A DNA stretch of 54,666 nucleotides from NCBI GenBank assembly GCA_018242685.1, contig JAFEBM010000039.1, positions 1-54,666 on the forward strand, in the 5' to 3' direction. Made by a program: the position numbers and the translations under genes. Source of the DNA: Nitrospira sp. GTDB taxonomy: Bacteria; Nitrospirota; Nitrospiria; Nitrospirales; Nitrospiraceae. Positions 1 through 8,260 of the stretch are shown in pieces (the stretch's first letter is position 1; each line of letters opens with the position of its first letter). Below the pieces are notes generated by a model, which searched no databases, had not been told where the DNA came from, and saw nothing but the letters and a program-made list of their open reading frames with translations.

Positions 1-146
1 CCACACCTAAAGATGATACCTCAGCCTAATACCCCATCTTAGGTTCATCCTTGTGTGGATGGATGACTGAGAGCAGAAAGAAAGATGGTGACAACATGTC
101 AACCAATCATGCTGTAGGCAGAAACGTCTAATCCAAGGAGGATGAA
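1..146. other. Leader upstream of the first integrase
   Basis: No gene is seen. The first 60 bases contain an imperfect inverted repeat: CCACACCTAAAGATG on the left and CATCTTAGG...GTGTGG on the right, which could be a terminator of a gene outside the window or an integrase binding site. A strong Shine-Dalgarno sequence (AAGGAGG at about 137-143) precedes the TTG start at 147. Confidence 0.3.
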
Positions 147-1487
147 TTGGGAGTCAAAGTTACACAACGAACTGGAAAGTCTGGCTGGTGGGTTTCCATC
201 ATCCACAATAACAGCCGCAAGAGGAAGCGGTTCTCTGACAAGAAAGTAGCCGTAGAGTTTGCCAAGAAGATTGAAGCAAAGATCAGATGGGCCGAGGCCA
301 ATGGCAGTCCTGTCGTCTTTTCACAACCCGAACAGAACATGCCAACCCTGAAAGGGTACATGGAGAATTGGCTCAGTGCCTACGTGGATAGCAACTGCAA
401 ATTCTCAACAGCCTCAGGCTATCGGCAGGTTTGTAAGAAGCACCTCTACCCTGCCCTAGGCGCTCGCACCTTGGATCACGTGACCAGAAAGGATGTGAAA
501 GACTTGGTCGCCACCTGGAACAGCCAGGGGCTCAAGAAGCGGACGATTTTGAATATCCTGACTCCGCTGCGAGAAATGTTCAACCATGCCATTGATGATG
601 GCACCGTTACCGCAAATCCTGTGTCCAAAGTTGGGATGATCGTGAAGGGATGCAAGGCCTCAAGCGCCCATATCGAACCGTTGACCGCAATTGAAGTCAA
701 GACGTTACTTGCCGCCACTAAGGAGCGGTATTCGTTTCTCTATCCGCTCTTCCTTTGTGCCGTACGGACAGGCATGAGAGAGGGAGAATTGATCGGCCTC
801 CAATGGGAAGACATTGACTTCCTGGGATCCTTCATTGAAGTCCGGCATAATGTGGTCAGGCGGCAAGAGACATCCACCAAAACCAACCGGATTCGGCGCG
901 TAGATCGCTCTCCCCAGTTACAAGCCGAGTTGCTCAAGTTGAAAGAACGTCTTCAGCTTGAAAGCTCGATGAAGGGAGACTCGTTCACGAAATGGGTATT
1001 CCTGACGCCACATGGCAACCGTATGACGAATGAAGTCCTCAGGAAAGGCTTCTACGCCTGTCTAGAAGCGGCTGGGCTTCGCCGGGTACGATTCCATGAT
1101 CTGAGGCACACCTTCGCCAGCCTGTTGATTCAACAGAATGCGAACGTGAAATATATCCAACAACAACTCGGTCACAGTAGCATCAACATCACGTTGGATG
1201 TATACTCGCATCTCTTTGAGGGAGACCATCGGCACCAGGTCCAGCGTCTGGACGATGAGCTCTTGGAGACAAGTCCGAGGAGGTTCAATAACCCAGAAAA
1301 CGCGCCCCATCCGGACCCTCACCGAGAAGGGGATCAGACGCTTACCAACCAACCAATTGATTTTATAGCGAATATCAGACACGGAGGGGTGACGGAGCGG
1401 CCGAACGTGCCGGTCTTGAAAACCGGAGATGGGGTAACTCATCCGCGAGTTCAAATCTCGCCCCCTCCGCCATATTCTCCCGCGTAA
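147..1487 (+). CDS. Tyrosine recombinase / phage-type integrase
   Basis: A site-specific recombinase of 446 residues that would catalyse integration or excision of a mobile element. The TTG start is chosen because AAGGAGG lies just upstream. Residues 1-50 form a basic arm-binding domain, about 65-165 the SAM-like core-binding domain, and about 180-370 the catalytic domain. All catalytic boxes are visible: the first Arg in VRTGMREGE, HDLRHTFAS, the His of LGHSS and the nucleophile Tyr in LDVYSHL, so it is probably active. The last 35 or so residues are translated from inside the tRNA-Ser gene, so the reading frame runs through the tRNA. This suggests the gene sits at an attachment junction in the tRNA. 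The rest of its element would lie to the left, outside the window. Confidence 0.9.
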   Translation: MGVKVTQRTGKSGWWVSIIHNNSRKRKRFSDKKVAVEFAKKIEAKIRWAEANGSPVVFSQPEQNMPTLKGYMENWLSAYVDSNCKFSTASGYRQVCKKHLYPALGARTLDHVTRKDVKDLVATWNSQGLKKRTILNILTPLREMFNHAIDDGTVTANPVSKVGMIVKGCKASSAHIEPLTAIEVKTLLAATKERYSFLYPLFLCAVRTGMREGELIGLQWEDIDFLGSFIEVRHNVVRRQETSTKTNRIRRVDRSPQLQAELLKLKERLQLESSMKGDSFTKWVFLTPHGNRMTNEVLRKGFYACLEAAGLRRVRFHDLRHTFASLLIQQNANVKYIQQQLGHSSINITLDVYSHLFEGDHRHQVQRLDDELLETSPRRFNNPENAPHPDPHREGDQTLTNQPIDFIANIRHGGVTERPNVPVLKTGDGVTHPRVQISPPPPYSPA

Positions 1488-2007
1488 AATGAACATTTGG
1501 GTCTAAAATTGTGGCAGTTCTAGGGCTGAACTCGCTGGGCAACCCTGTCGAGTGATTCAACCGTGCCAGCTCCCTAAGTCCCTCGCTCAGATCGGCCTCA
1601 CACACAATCGCATAGCGCCGATAGACGGCTTCCGTTTTGTGGCCGGTTAGTTTCATGGCCACTGAACGCGGCGCCTCTGCCCGTTCCAGATTCCGTACCA
1701 CAGACCGTCGGAAGTCATGAAGGATAGGTTCTGGTACCCCTGCTCGCTTACAGGCATCCTTTCCTCGTCGATAGAGCACCTTGGGGTGAATCGGCTTGAA
1801 GGTGCCGTGATCGTTCCAGTGAAAGACGGTGGGGATGGTCTGCCCCGTCGTCATTTCCAGGTTTATCGTGTGTTCCCATTGTCGCCGCAAGAGCGCGGCT
1901 AACTCAGGAAGGACTGCAAAGGGAACCGGCCGCCCTGCAGATCCACCAAAACCGATAGGCTTGGGGCCATCTGAGTGAGTAATTGTCTGATATTGCTCAG
2001 GCCCCAT
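1375..2007 (-). pseudogene. Truncated tyrosine recombinase (C-terminal catalytic part)
   Basis: About 210 codons that match the C-terminal half of a phage integrase: HDFRRSVVRNLERA gives the HxxR box, KLTGHKTEAVYRRY gives the His and the nucleophile Tyr. The N-terminal arm and core domains and the first catalytic Arg are missing, and upstream codons do not continue the family, so it cannot be active alone. Its frame runs into the tRNA-Ser gene from the opposite side to the intact integrase, the usual arrangement for an element inserted at the 3' end of a tRNA. It is best read as the remnant of a second element that used the same site. Confidence 0.75.
1383..1472 (+). tRNA. tRNA-Ser(UGA)
   Basis: A class II tRNA with a long variable arm. 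The 7-bp acceptor stem pairs GGAGGGG (1383-1389) with CCCCTCC, the anticodon loop is CTTGAAA giving anticodon UGA, the T arm contains GTTCAAATC, and CCA is encoded (1470-1472). The gene lies inside the ends of two recombinase reading frames, one from each strand, so it is a used integration target. Confidence 0.95.
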
Positions 2008-2234
2008 GCTGGAGACGGCTGCCCTGCCAATTGAGCTTGTTCAAAACTCTTCGTGAGCTGCACCCACCATGAAACCGGCTTGGCACGACTTCGTGCCCAT
2101 TTTGGCGCCTCCTGCCTTACATCTCGGAAGTCGATACAGGCACGCAGGACGCTACCATCTCCCTTGCTTGCTCGGATGCGCAGGGTTACTACGCCATCAC
2201 TGCGGCTCACATAGAATTCATTCAGTTTTTATCA

Positions 2235-3200
2235 CTAGCTATGACCTAGCTCATTTTTTCTTACCTTGCAAGGGCTGTAGAAAGCCAGTGTGGTGTCTTC
2301 GCCATATTGCTTCTGTATCGCGTCTCCACGAATAACTGGTGAACTATCCGCTGAGTATTGGCGAAAGGCTAGTTGAATGTCAGAGCACCATGTAACCCAT
2401 TGAGGATGTGGGAATGCGTGGGATATATCATTGTGTGCATTGCACGCAAGTCTAAAGGGATCGGCAGACCTGAACGACCTCCGGACCCATTCAGGCAGTT
2501 GCATTCTGCACGATTGCAGTCGGGTGCAAACTTCTTGAAGGCGCAACCACTGAACCAGTTGAACCCCACGCGCTCGCAACCGCGCATAAAATACTTGAAG
2601 AGAGGTAAGGGCGTGGGTATCGGAGCGAGGTGGGACGGCGAAAGATCTGCATACAATACCTGTTTCATTGGGGTCAGCCGAATAGCGAATATCGACATTG
2701 CCTGGACGCACGGAACCGTTGACGACAAGCAACTGCAGAGCCAGCCGCTTCTGCTGCATGCGTAATCGATACGTACGCCAGCCAAACAACGATAGAATAG
2801 TGGGAGAAATGTTTGTTGTTTCCCTCATTGCAGACTCCCACCACTCTTCCATCGTTGCCGTCGATGCTTGAGGGAGGGAAGTACCGACTGCACTGAGCAC
2901 ACACGCCTGATTCTCCCGCGGCAAAAGAGGGCTGAAGGCTACGATGCTCTTTGTTCCTTCCGCAGTCGTCGGTGATGCTATGGGGATGGTGCTACCGACT
3001 GCACTGAGCACACAAGTCTGATTCTCTCGCGGCAAAAGAGGGCTGAAGGGTCGGCTGGCTCTTATGCTCGCCGAACCATGGGCACGCTTTCTCGCTGCAC
3101 GCTTATTCGGGACCTGCTTTTTCTCAGCACTCTTTTTCTGAGCACCCTTTTTCGTGGATCGACCACTGGCTCTTCCGATTCTGCCGGGTTGCTTCTGCAT
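2235..3200 (-). CDS. Hypothetical protein with basic N-terminus and internal repeat
   Basis: A 321-residue open frame that I do not recognise. The first 45 residues are rich in Lys, Arg, Ala and Ser (histone H1/AlgP-like composition). A 21-residue unit beginning FSPLLPRENQ occurs twice, at about residues 52-72 and 90-110, matching a DNA direct repeat (about 2886-2940 and 2996-3050). The rest has no recognised domain. It lies next to recombinase remnants, so it may be element cargo. Codon use is ordinary but no homology supports it, and part of the frame could be non-coding. Confidence 0.35.
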   Translation of the reverse strand: MQKQPGRIGRASGRSTKKGAQKKSAEKKQVPNKRAARKRAHGSASIRASRPFSPLLPRENQTCVLSAVGSTIPIASPTTAEGTKSIVAFSPLLPRENQACVLSAVGTSLPQASTATMEEWWESAMRETTNISPTILSLFGWRTYRLRMQQKRLALQLLVVNGSVRPGNVDIRYSADPNETGIVCRSFAVPPRSDTHALTSLQVFYARLRARGVQLVQWLRLQEVCTRLQSCRMQLPEWVRRSFRSADPFRLACNAHNDISHAFPHPQWVTWCSDIQLAFRQYSADSSPVIRGDAIQKQYGEDTTLAFYSPCKVRKNELGHS

Positions 3201-3784
3201 GGGTGGACCTCCAACTAGTTACAAGCTGCCGACGTGCATCCTTGTATTTCGCATGGCATGTCGTTTGGTGGATTGCACGGAGGCAGAATAGCCTGAGGAG
3301 CCGGCTCTGAGAATACCGTAGAGGTAGCAGGAATTAGACAAAAGAAGGATGCTGCTCCCCTGCCAATGGACACACGCCTGTAAAGAACTTGCGAGGCGAC
3401 GGACAGGCCTGTGCACAAGCAGATTATTGATCAACTCCTTTAACCTATCAGAAGTGCAAAATGAAAAATCTCCTCTGTACCCCGTCAGCTTGACCAGCCA
3501 GGAGTTTTTGTACCATCTTCTATTCCAGCCGGAGTTCCCCATCTGGGAGAATGGGGGTGGGAGCAGGGTGTCGCGAAATGGACCTTGGTCCCCAACTCCA
3601 GTTTATTGCGGTCCAGACTGAGTGCATAGGCGCAGGGCTCATCACGGCTTATGAGGGTGATGTCCGACTGTACAAACAAATGTTTAAAGGCGTTTGCAAC
3701 CTCATTTAACAGGTTGCTGAAAAACTAGATTGATGCTAACCATATGGCTGAAACGTTCCCTACGTGCGGATGCCACAATATCTT
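3201..3784. other. Intergenic stretch without a convincing gene
   Basis: Only short, compositionally poor frames are open on either strand. The right part (from about 3709) contains the left flank shared by the dispersed repeat described next (GGTTGCTGAAAAAC). I see nothing else that can be supported. Confidence 0.4.
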
Positions 3785-3949
3785 CAGGATGCTCAAAAAG
3801 GCTGTCCAGCAAGGCCGCAGCGAGCGAAGAGCCGAGGCGTAATTTTTCTCACCCGCCCGCCCCGAGCTGCTTTGGCAGCTCTCGCCCGGCGGTACGTTGA
3901 GCCTCTGAGCAATGCGAGAACGAAGCTGGCGGACTTTTTCAGCGTCCTG
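3785..3949. repeat. Dispersed palindromic repeat, copy 1 (variant loop)
   Basis: Starts CAGGATGCTCAAAAAGGC and ends with its near-inverse GACTTTTTCAGCGTCCTG. The middle contains the conserved AAGGCCGCAGCGAGCGAAGA block. This copy is about 43 bp longer than the other two because the apical region is replaced by a different sequence containing its own hairpin (GAGCTGC...GCAGCTC). It ends 10 bp before a start codon. Confidence 0.85.
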
Positions 3950-3959
3950 TTAACAGCAA

Positions 3960-4196
3960 ATGACCCAGGCCGTGACTTATAAGGGGTTCACCATTCAACC
4001 TGCGCCTCGGCAGCTCGTGGATACCGGCCAATGGGAATTGAATGTCTTCATTTCATGGACCACCGAGGACGAAGAGGACAGTCGGCATTTCGTGAAGACC
4101 GGCCGGTATGCGACGGAGGCCGAAGCCACGGCCCAATGCCTTGTCTATGGCCAACTAATCATTGATGGCAAGATTCCCGGCTCCTCGGTTGGATAA
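3960..4196 (+). CDS. Small conserved protein, HlyU/CV_2116-like fold
   Basis: A 78-residue protein with the pattern YKGFTIQPAPR, followed by beta strands, then RYATEAEATAQCLVYGQLIIDGKIPG. This layout resembles small HlyU-like or CV_2116-like domains, in which the C-terminal helix ends in IIDGK/IIDE. No catalytic residues are visible and no function can be assigned. The ATG follows directly after repeat copy 1 and there is no good ribosome binding site, so translation may be weak or the start may differ. It stands alone on the plus strand. Confidence 0.6.
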   Translation: MTQAVTYKGFTIQPAPRQLVDTGQWELNVFISWTTEDEEDSRHFVKTGRYATEAEATAQCLVYGQLIIDGKIPGSSVG

Positions 4197-4330
4197 AGCA
4201 GATGTGTGGGTCGGCGTGGCGCCACCGAAAGGCAAGTGACCACCACACTAATCTTGTCTTGTCTTGACCGAACCTCCAAAATCACCACAGGCGCGAAGAT
4301 ATTTTGTAAACTTTTCTTTCACACTCAACT

Positions 4331-4651
4331 ATGGAGCAATCTATGGACAGTGATAAATGTGCTATTGATCCCAATACAATTCGGACCATACGGGAATGTC
4401 TCGAAAAACACTTTGTAGACATCAAGTTCAGTCAGACTATCAGACCGACGTTCGGCTTTCACCACGGCGTCGGGAAGCAGTCCTGGCACTTGATCTTTAA
4501 TGAACAGTTTTTAGCTGACCGCACTTCTGGCGAGGAGTTGCAGCATTTCGTAGAACACAAGGTGATCCCGAAGGTCCTCAAGAATCCCGGTAAGCGAATT
4601 CAGATTTCGAAGTTGGGAGATATCACCGTCGAAGAGAAAAATCCTTCGTAG
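4331..4651 (+). CDS. Hypothetical protein
   Basis: A 106-residue soluble protein that I do not recognise. It has a mixed alpha/beta composition (ECLEKHFVDIKFSQTIRP; GKQSWHLIFNEQFLAD; LQHFVEHKVIPKVLKN) and no signal peptide, membrane segment or cysteine motif. A second Met lies at codon 5 and either could start the protein. It is followed after about 110 bp by a regulator-like gene in the same direction, but no operon signal is obvious. Confidence 0.5.
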   Translation: MEQSMDSDKCAIDPNTIRTIRECLEKHFVDIKFSQTIRPTFGFHHGVGKQSWHLIFNEQFLADRTSGEELQHFVEHKVIPKVLKNPGKRIQISKLGDITVEEKNPS

Positions 4652-4764
4652 CGTTCTGCATCAGTCCTATTGTGCGAGGACCAGCTGGAGGGTCTGCCTG
4701 AGGTGATCTCGCACCAGTCGTTCAACCTGCTCGAACGCTTGGACGCCATCATTGAGATGGGGCA

Positions 4765-5280
4765 ATGATTGGCCAAAGGAACGATGCTCTAGGAACTGCT
4801 GGATTATGGCAAGGCACAGATGAACTGCTGATAGATAAGAACCTACGAGAGTTGTTGCTATTCCTTTCCGGTTCTACGATCTTCAGCTATACTTCTTCTG
4901 TGAATTCATTTCAAAATGACAACGGCAAGTCGTCCACCCTCGAAACCGTGCTCCGTCTTCAGGGCCTTTTCCGTCATCGCTTGCACCCGCTTGGCGTCTC
5001 TCCTCTCCAGGCAAGTATGTTGCTCTATCTTGACCGGCATCCTCAGTGCGAGGTGATGGAGATCGCTTCGGCGCTCTGCCTTCAGAACCTCTCAGCGGTC
5101 AAGGCCGTCCAGCTGATTCAGAGACAGGGATGGATACGCAAGCCACAGGTCAACTCGAATAGGAAGATCGTCAAGCTGCAGCTCACTGCAAAAGGCACGG
5201 CCCTTGCCCAGAAGATCAAAGAGAATATCGCAGTAACCGATAAACTTTTTTCTCTGGCCGACAGCCGCAAGGCCGCTTAA
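4765..5280 (+). CDS. MarR-like winged-helix regulator
   Basis: Residues about 55-165 read as a MarR-type winged helix: a first helix (LETVLRLQGLFRHRL), then GVSPLQASMLLYLDRHPQCEVMEIASAL, a recognition-helix region (LQNLSAVKAVQLIQRQGWI) and a wing with a basic hairpin (NRKIVKLQLTAKG). Such proteins bind palindromic operators as dimers and often respond to small ligands. The start is uncertain: the first 45 residues have no family similarity and overlap an open minus-strand frame, so a later GTG at 4900 is also possible. No operator could be identified. Confidence 0.7.
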   Translation: MIGQRNDALGTAGLWQGTDELLIDKNLRELLLFLSGSTIFSYTSSVNSFQNDNGKSSTLETVLRLQGLFRHRLHPLGVSPLQASMLLYLDRHPQCEVMEIASALCLQNLSAVKAVQLIQRQGWIRKPQVNSNRKIVKLQLTAKGTALAQKIKENIAVTDKLFSLADSRKAA

Positions 5281-5427
5281 GCATTTCTGGATGTTGCCAT
5301 CACTCAAGCCTATCTTGTAACGCTGTTCGTATAGTACCCCCGCCCAGGTTGAAGCGTGATACGAAGAAGGAATAGAGGTACCGGCAGAGGTCGGTCAGTG
5401 ACGGCTTCATGCACGCAAGCTGCGTAG

Positions 5428-6060
5428 TTGACACTCGCCTTTCCCCCACGTAGGGTTTCTCCGTTTCTGTTCGAGAACCACGCACTTCCCAGGGACGACT
5501 TCGCCGTGGACTGGCTCTTACTGATCGCCTTGCTTGTTGTACTCGTCTCCAGTGGCGCCGGCGTTCTCGCGTTGTATAGATTCGCCGGTAAGATCAAGCA
5601 CGAGTTTCAAGAGCATCTACCCGCGCTTCGCATCACCAACATGTCGGCGATGAACGCAGGCGAGGTGATCACCCTGACTCCGGAGGTGGAAAATGTAGGC
5701 CGTGGAGCAGCCCATGACTGCATCGTTCAATTGGGAGGATGGGAGGGTAATTTTGCGGTCAAAAGCATGTATCCCAAAGGTCCTCGATATCGACGCCACT
5801 CCGTTCCCATCGTCCTCGGCCAAGACTCGCCAGTCCGCACGAAATTGTTGAGTCGATGCTATCTGCGACTCGCATATCGCGATCGCTGGGAACAACGGTA
5901 TGAATGTTGGTACCCAGTCACCCAGGTCAAGAACGTGAACACCTCTCTCTATGACATTCAGATCGAACTCTCTCACCCGGAACTGACGGAGCCCCATCCA
6001 TCGGTCAGAGAAATGTGGAAGTTGCTTCGCAGAATTCATACGAATGAGTTCTCGCATTGA
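5428..6060 (+). CDS. Membrane-anchored hypothetical protein
   Basis: One transmembrane helix (WLLLIALLVVLVSSGAGVL) is followed by a soluble part of about 150 residues with a beta-sandwich feel (LTPEVENVGRGAAHDCIVQL resembles the start of a CARDB/DUF11-like Ig domain). The TTG at 5428 gives 210 residues. A GTG at 5506, with GGGA upstream, would put the membrane helix right at the N-terminus (about 184 residues) and seems at least as likely. The soluble domain is expected on the periplasmic or the cytoplasmic side; the sequence does not decide. No close functional assignment is possible. Confidence 0.55.
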   Translation: MTLAFPPRRVSPFLFENHALPRDDFAVDWLLLIALLVVLVSSGAGVLALYRFAGKIKHEFQEHLPALRITNMSAMNAGEVITLTPEVENVGRGAAHDCIVQLGGWEGNFAVKSMYPKGPRYRRHSVPIVLGQDSPVRTKLLSRCYLRLAYRDRWEQRYECWYPVTQVKNVNTSLYDIQIELSHPELTEPHPSVREMWKLLRRIHTNEFSH

Positions 6061-6164
6061 GCTCTTGCATTCTGGGCTTCCGAACCGTACCATTTTATCA
6101 TCAGAGGGCGCCGTGTCTCTTTAGCAGGTTGCGGAAAACCTCGGTGCTAATGCCAGAAAAATTT

Positions 6165-6286
6165 CAGGATGCGCAAAAAGGCTGTCCAGCAAGGCCGCAG
6201 CGAGCGAAGAGGCAAGGCGTACGCTTCGGTACGTTGAGCCTCTGAGCGATGCGAGAACACCGCTGGCGGACTTTTCCAGCATCCTG
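6165..6286. repeat. Dispersed palindromic repeat, copy 2
   Basis: A 122-bp unit with imperfectly inverted ends (CAGGATGCGCAAAAAGGC and GACTTTTCCAGCATCCTG) and an apical hairpin around GTACGCTTCGGTACG. It shares the block AAGGCCGCAGCGAGCGAAGA with the other copies. The flank upstream (AGCAGGTTGCGGAAAACC, GCTAATGCCAGAAA) is also conserved. Confidence 0.9.
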
Positions 6287-6359
6287 TTAGGAGCCCTGTA
6301 AGACTTTGGAGCATCGTCCGACTGAGAAGCAATCACACCACCGATGAAGGAGAAAGCCG

Positions 6360-6779
6360 ATGCCGCCTACTATTCAGATCGATTCCATCGTTAAGGTCAC
6401 GAAGACTGATGAAGAATGGAAAAAGCAGCTGCCGACTGCAGCCTATCGTGTCTTGCGGCACGAAGATACGGAGAGAGCGTTTGTCAACCCACTGCATGAG
6501 AATCATCAATCAGGGATCTATTATTGCGCCGGTTGCGACCTGCCGCTCTTCTCATCCGAGCACAAGTTCGACAGCCGTACCGGTTGGCCCAGCTTCTGGC
6601 AGCCGATCGATCCACGCGTGATCGAGACTCGAACCGACTTCAACCTCTTCATGCCCAGAACGGAAGTCCATTGTGCGCGATGTGAAGGTCATCAGGGCCA
6701 CGTGTTTAAGGATGGGCCGAGGCCCACCGGACTTCGTTACTGCATCAACGGCGTGGCGTTGAGATTCGCGGCCGGCTGA
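6360..6779 (+). CDS. msrB: Peptide-methionine (R)-S-oxide reductase
   Basis: Reduces the R form of methionine sulfoxide in oxidised proteins, with thioredoxin as the usual reductant. The 139-residue protein has the typical length and order: the RTGWPSFWQP signature, two zinc-binding CxxC pairs (Cys56/Cys59 and Cys105/Cys108), and the catalytic Cys128 in RYCIN. The ATG is preceded by GAAGGAG with good spacing. No signal peptide is present, so it acts in the cytoplasm. It is a single-gene unit lying just after repeat copy 2. Confidence 0.95.
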   Translation: MPPTIQIDSIVKVTKTDEEWKKQLPTAAYRVLRHEDTERAFVNPLHENHQSGIYYCAGCDLPLFSSEHKFDSRTGWPSFWQPIDPRVIETRTDFNLFMPRTEVHCARCEGHQGHVFKDGPRPTGLRYCINGVALRFAAG

Positions 6780-6922
6780 TCGTCACGGGTCGTCACCGTT
6801 CTCTCGCGACCAAAGGGCTCCTACTTATCAGCACACACAGACTGCCGCGGTCGAGCACGGCTGGCACTCCTCAACTGATTCACGGTACAATCCGCAATCA
6901 CAATCATTGAGGTAACGTTGCG

Positions 6923-8221
6923 ATGTTCTCCCGCGTACTACCCTACACATTGCTCGGACTGACTCCCCTACTGCTTTCGTGCGGCCTGTTCGGTTCGAAG
7001 ACATCCCCTTGTTCCTTGATGACCGTTGCAGATGCAGAACGGGCGCTCGGAGAACCGGTTCAGGACGGGACTCCGGCCGATTCGACAACCTGTATCTTCA
7101 AAGCTCGCCGCCATGAGGGCAATGCCGTCACGGTCCAGCTCGATGAAACACCTGGGAAGGACCGGCGGACATGGTTCAATAAAGAGCGTCTCCGCCGTGA
7201 CAGCCATCTCATTCCCGGTCTTGGCGATGGAGCGGTGAGAATCGATTCCTCTCCGACTCTGTCTCGACTGACCTTTATGCATAAAACCGCGTTCGTGACC
7301 GTGATTGTTTCCTCGACTCAGCAGAAACAACTCGGTGAATCTGTCACCCAATTGGGCAGGACTGCTGCAATCCGGTATGGAGCATCCTTAACAGCGACGC
7401 TCCCTCCATCAGCCGCAACCATAGGCTCACCCTCAGCCTCCAGCTCCACCCCCATGACCGGCCGTGGAGCCCACACTGAGACCATCGCTTCGCCGACCCC
7501 GGTGACGCTCACACGAACGCGCCCCATCCCTTCTGACATCCAAGCCGGGCCCCAACAAGCTGCGTCGTTCGATCCGACAAGCCTGATAGGCACCTGGCAC
7601 ACGCACGTCACACAGGGTACGACCCAGCATGACATGCTCCTCATCATTCAGCCTAATCTGAAGTGGTCGCTCTCATCGATGATGCAGTTTGACGGTATCT
7701 TGAACGCTGAAGCAGGTTTGTGGTCACTCGAGCGAGCGAACACATTCAAGGGCCTTGGATGGAAGGGGACGTACCGCAAGACGACGCCGACTTCGTTCGC
7801 CAGCACCGGCAGTGTTCAGGCGACTTGGAAGAGGCTCTCAACGGATGAACCTCCTACGCGCATTCCATCCGAGCTGTGGAAATTCCGACGCGAAGCAACC
7901 AGCGTACCGGTCTTCCAAATCAAGACGGTCGATCCTGACTTAGTCGGTCAATGGGAGGGGTCCGGCACCTATGCCGGAGGTTCCGCCGCCTTCGTGTGGG
8001 CGATCAAACCCACCGCTGCGACCGACTTGCTGATTGTCGATACGCTGCGCGGGACTGTGCAAACCAAAGACGGCATTCCCCAGCTCCAACCTCTTCCAAA
8101 GAAGCAACAACGCGTCAGCGTCATCGCGTTCCATGACCGTGGATTTACCACGACCGATGGGAAAACCAAGCTTCGATGGACCCAATTTCCTTCGGAACAG
8201 ACAGGGGACCGTCAGCTCTAG
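6923..8221 (+). CDS. Lipoprotein of unknown function
   Basis: A 432-residue predicted lipoprotein: a short hydrophobic signal ends in LLLSCG, placing the lipidated Cys near residue 20. The N-terminal domain (about 30-150, CSLMTVADAERALGEPV...) resembles DUF3558-like or similar alpha/beta lipoprotein domains. A Ser/Thr/Pro-rich linker (about 155-210) follows, then two beta-rich repeats, each starting with a motif like LIGTWHTHV or LVGQWEGSG, similar to lipocalin-like DUF domains. GAGGT precedes the ATG. It is expected to be anchored in the outer or inner membrane facing the periplasm. Function is unknown. Confidence 0.75.
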   Translation: MFSRVLPYTLLGLTPLLLSCGLFGSKTSPCSLMTVADAERALGEPVQDGTPADSTTCIFKARRHEGNAVTVQLDETPGKDRRTWFNKERLRRDSHLIPGLGDGAVRIDSSPTLSRLTFMHKTAFVTVIVSSTQQKQLGESVTQLGRTAAIRYGASLTATLPPSAATIGSPSASSSTPMTGRGAHTETIASPTPVTLTRTRPIPSDIQAGPQQAASFDPTSLIGTWHTHVTQGTTQHDMLLIIQPNLKWSLSSMMQFDGILNAEAGLWSLERANTFKGLGWKGTYRKTTPTSFASTGSVQATWKRLSTDEPPTRIPSELWKFRREATSVPVFQIKTVDPDLVGQWEGSGTYAGGSAAFVWAIKPTAATDLLIVDTLRGTVQTKDGIPQLQPLPKKQQRVSVIAFHDRGFTTTDGKTKLRWTQFPSEQTGDRQL

Positions 8222-8260
8222 CCCACTTTGGTCGTGTGACTCCGGAAAGGATTTGTTCTC

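Noticed and set aside
4667..4860. Open minus-strand frame reading IIQQFLEHRSFGQSLPHLND and further, overlapping the start of the MarR-like gene
   Set aside because: It looks partly protein-like but has no start codon in a sensible place and no recognised family; it may be a gene remnant. It only weakens the choice of the MarR-like start.
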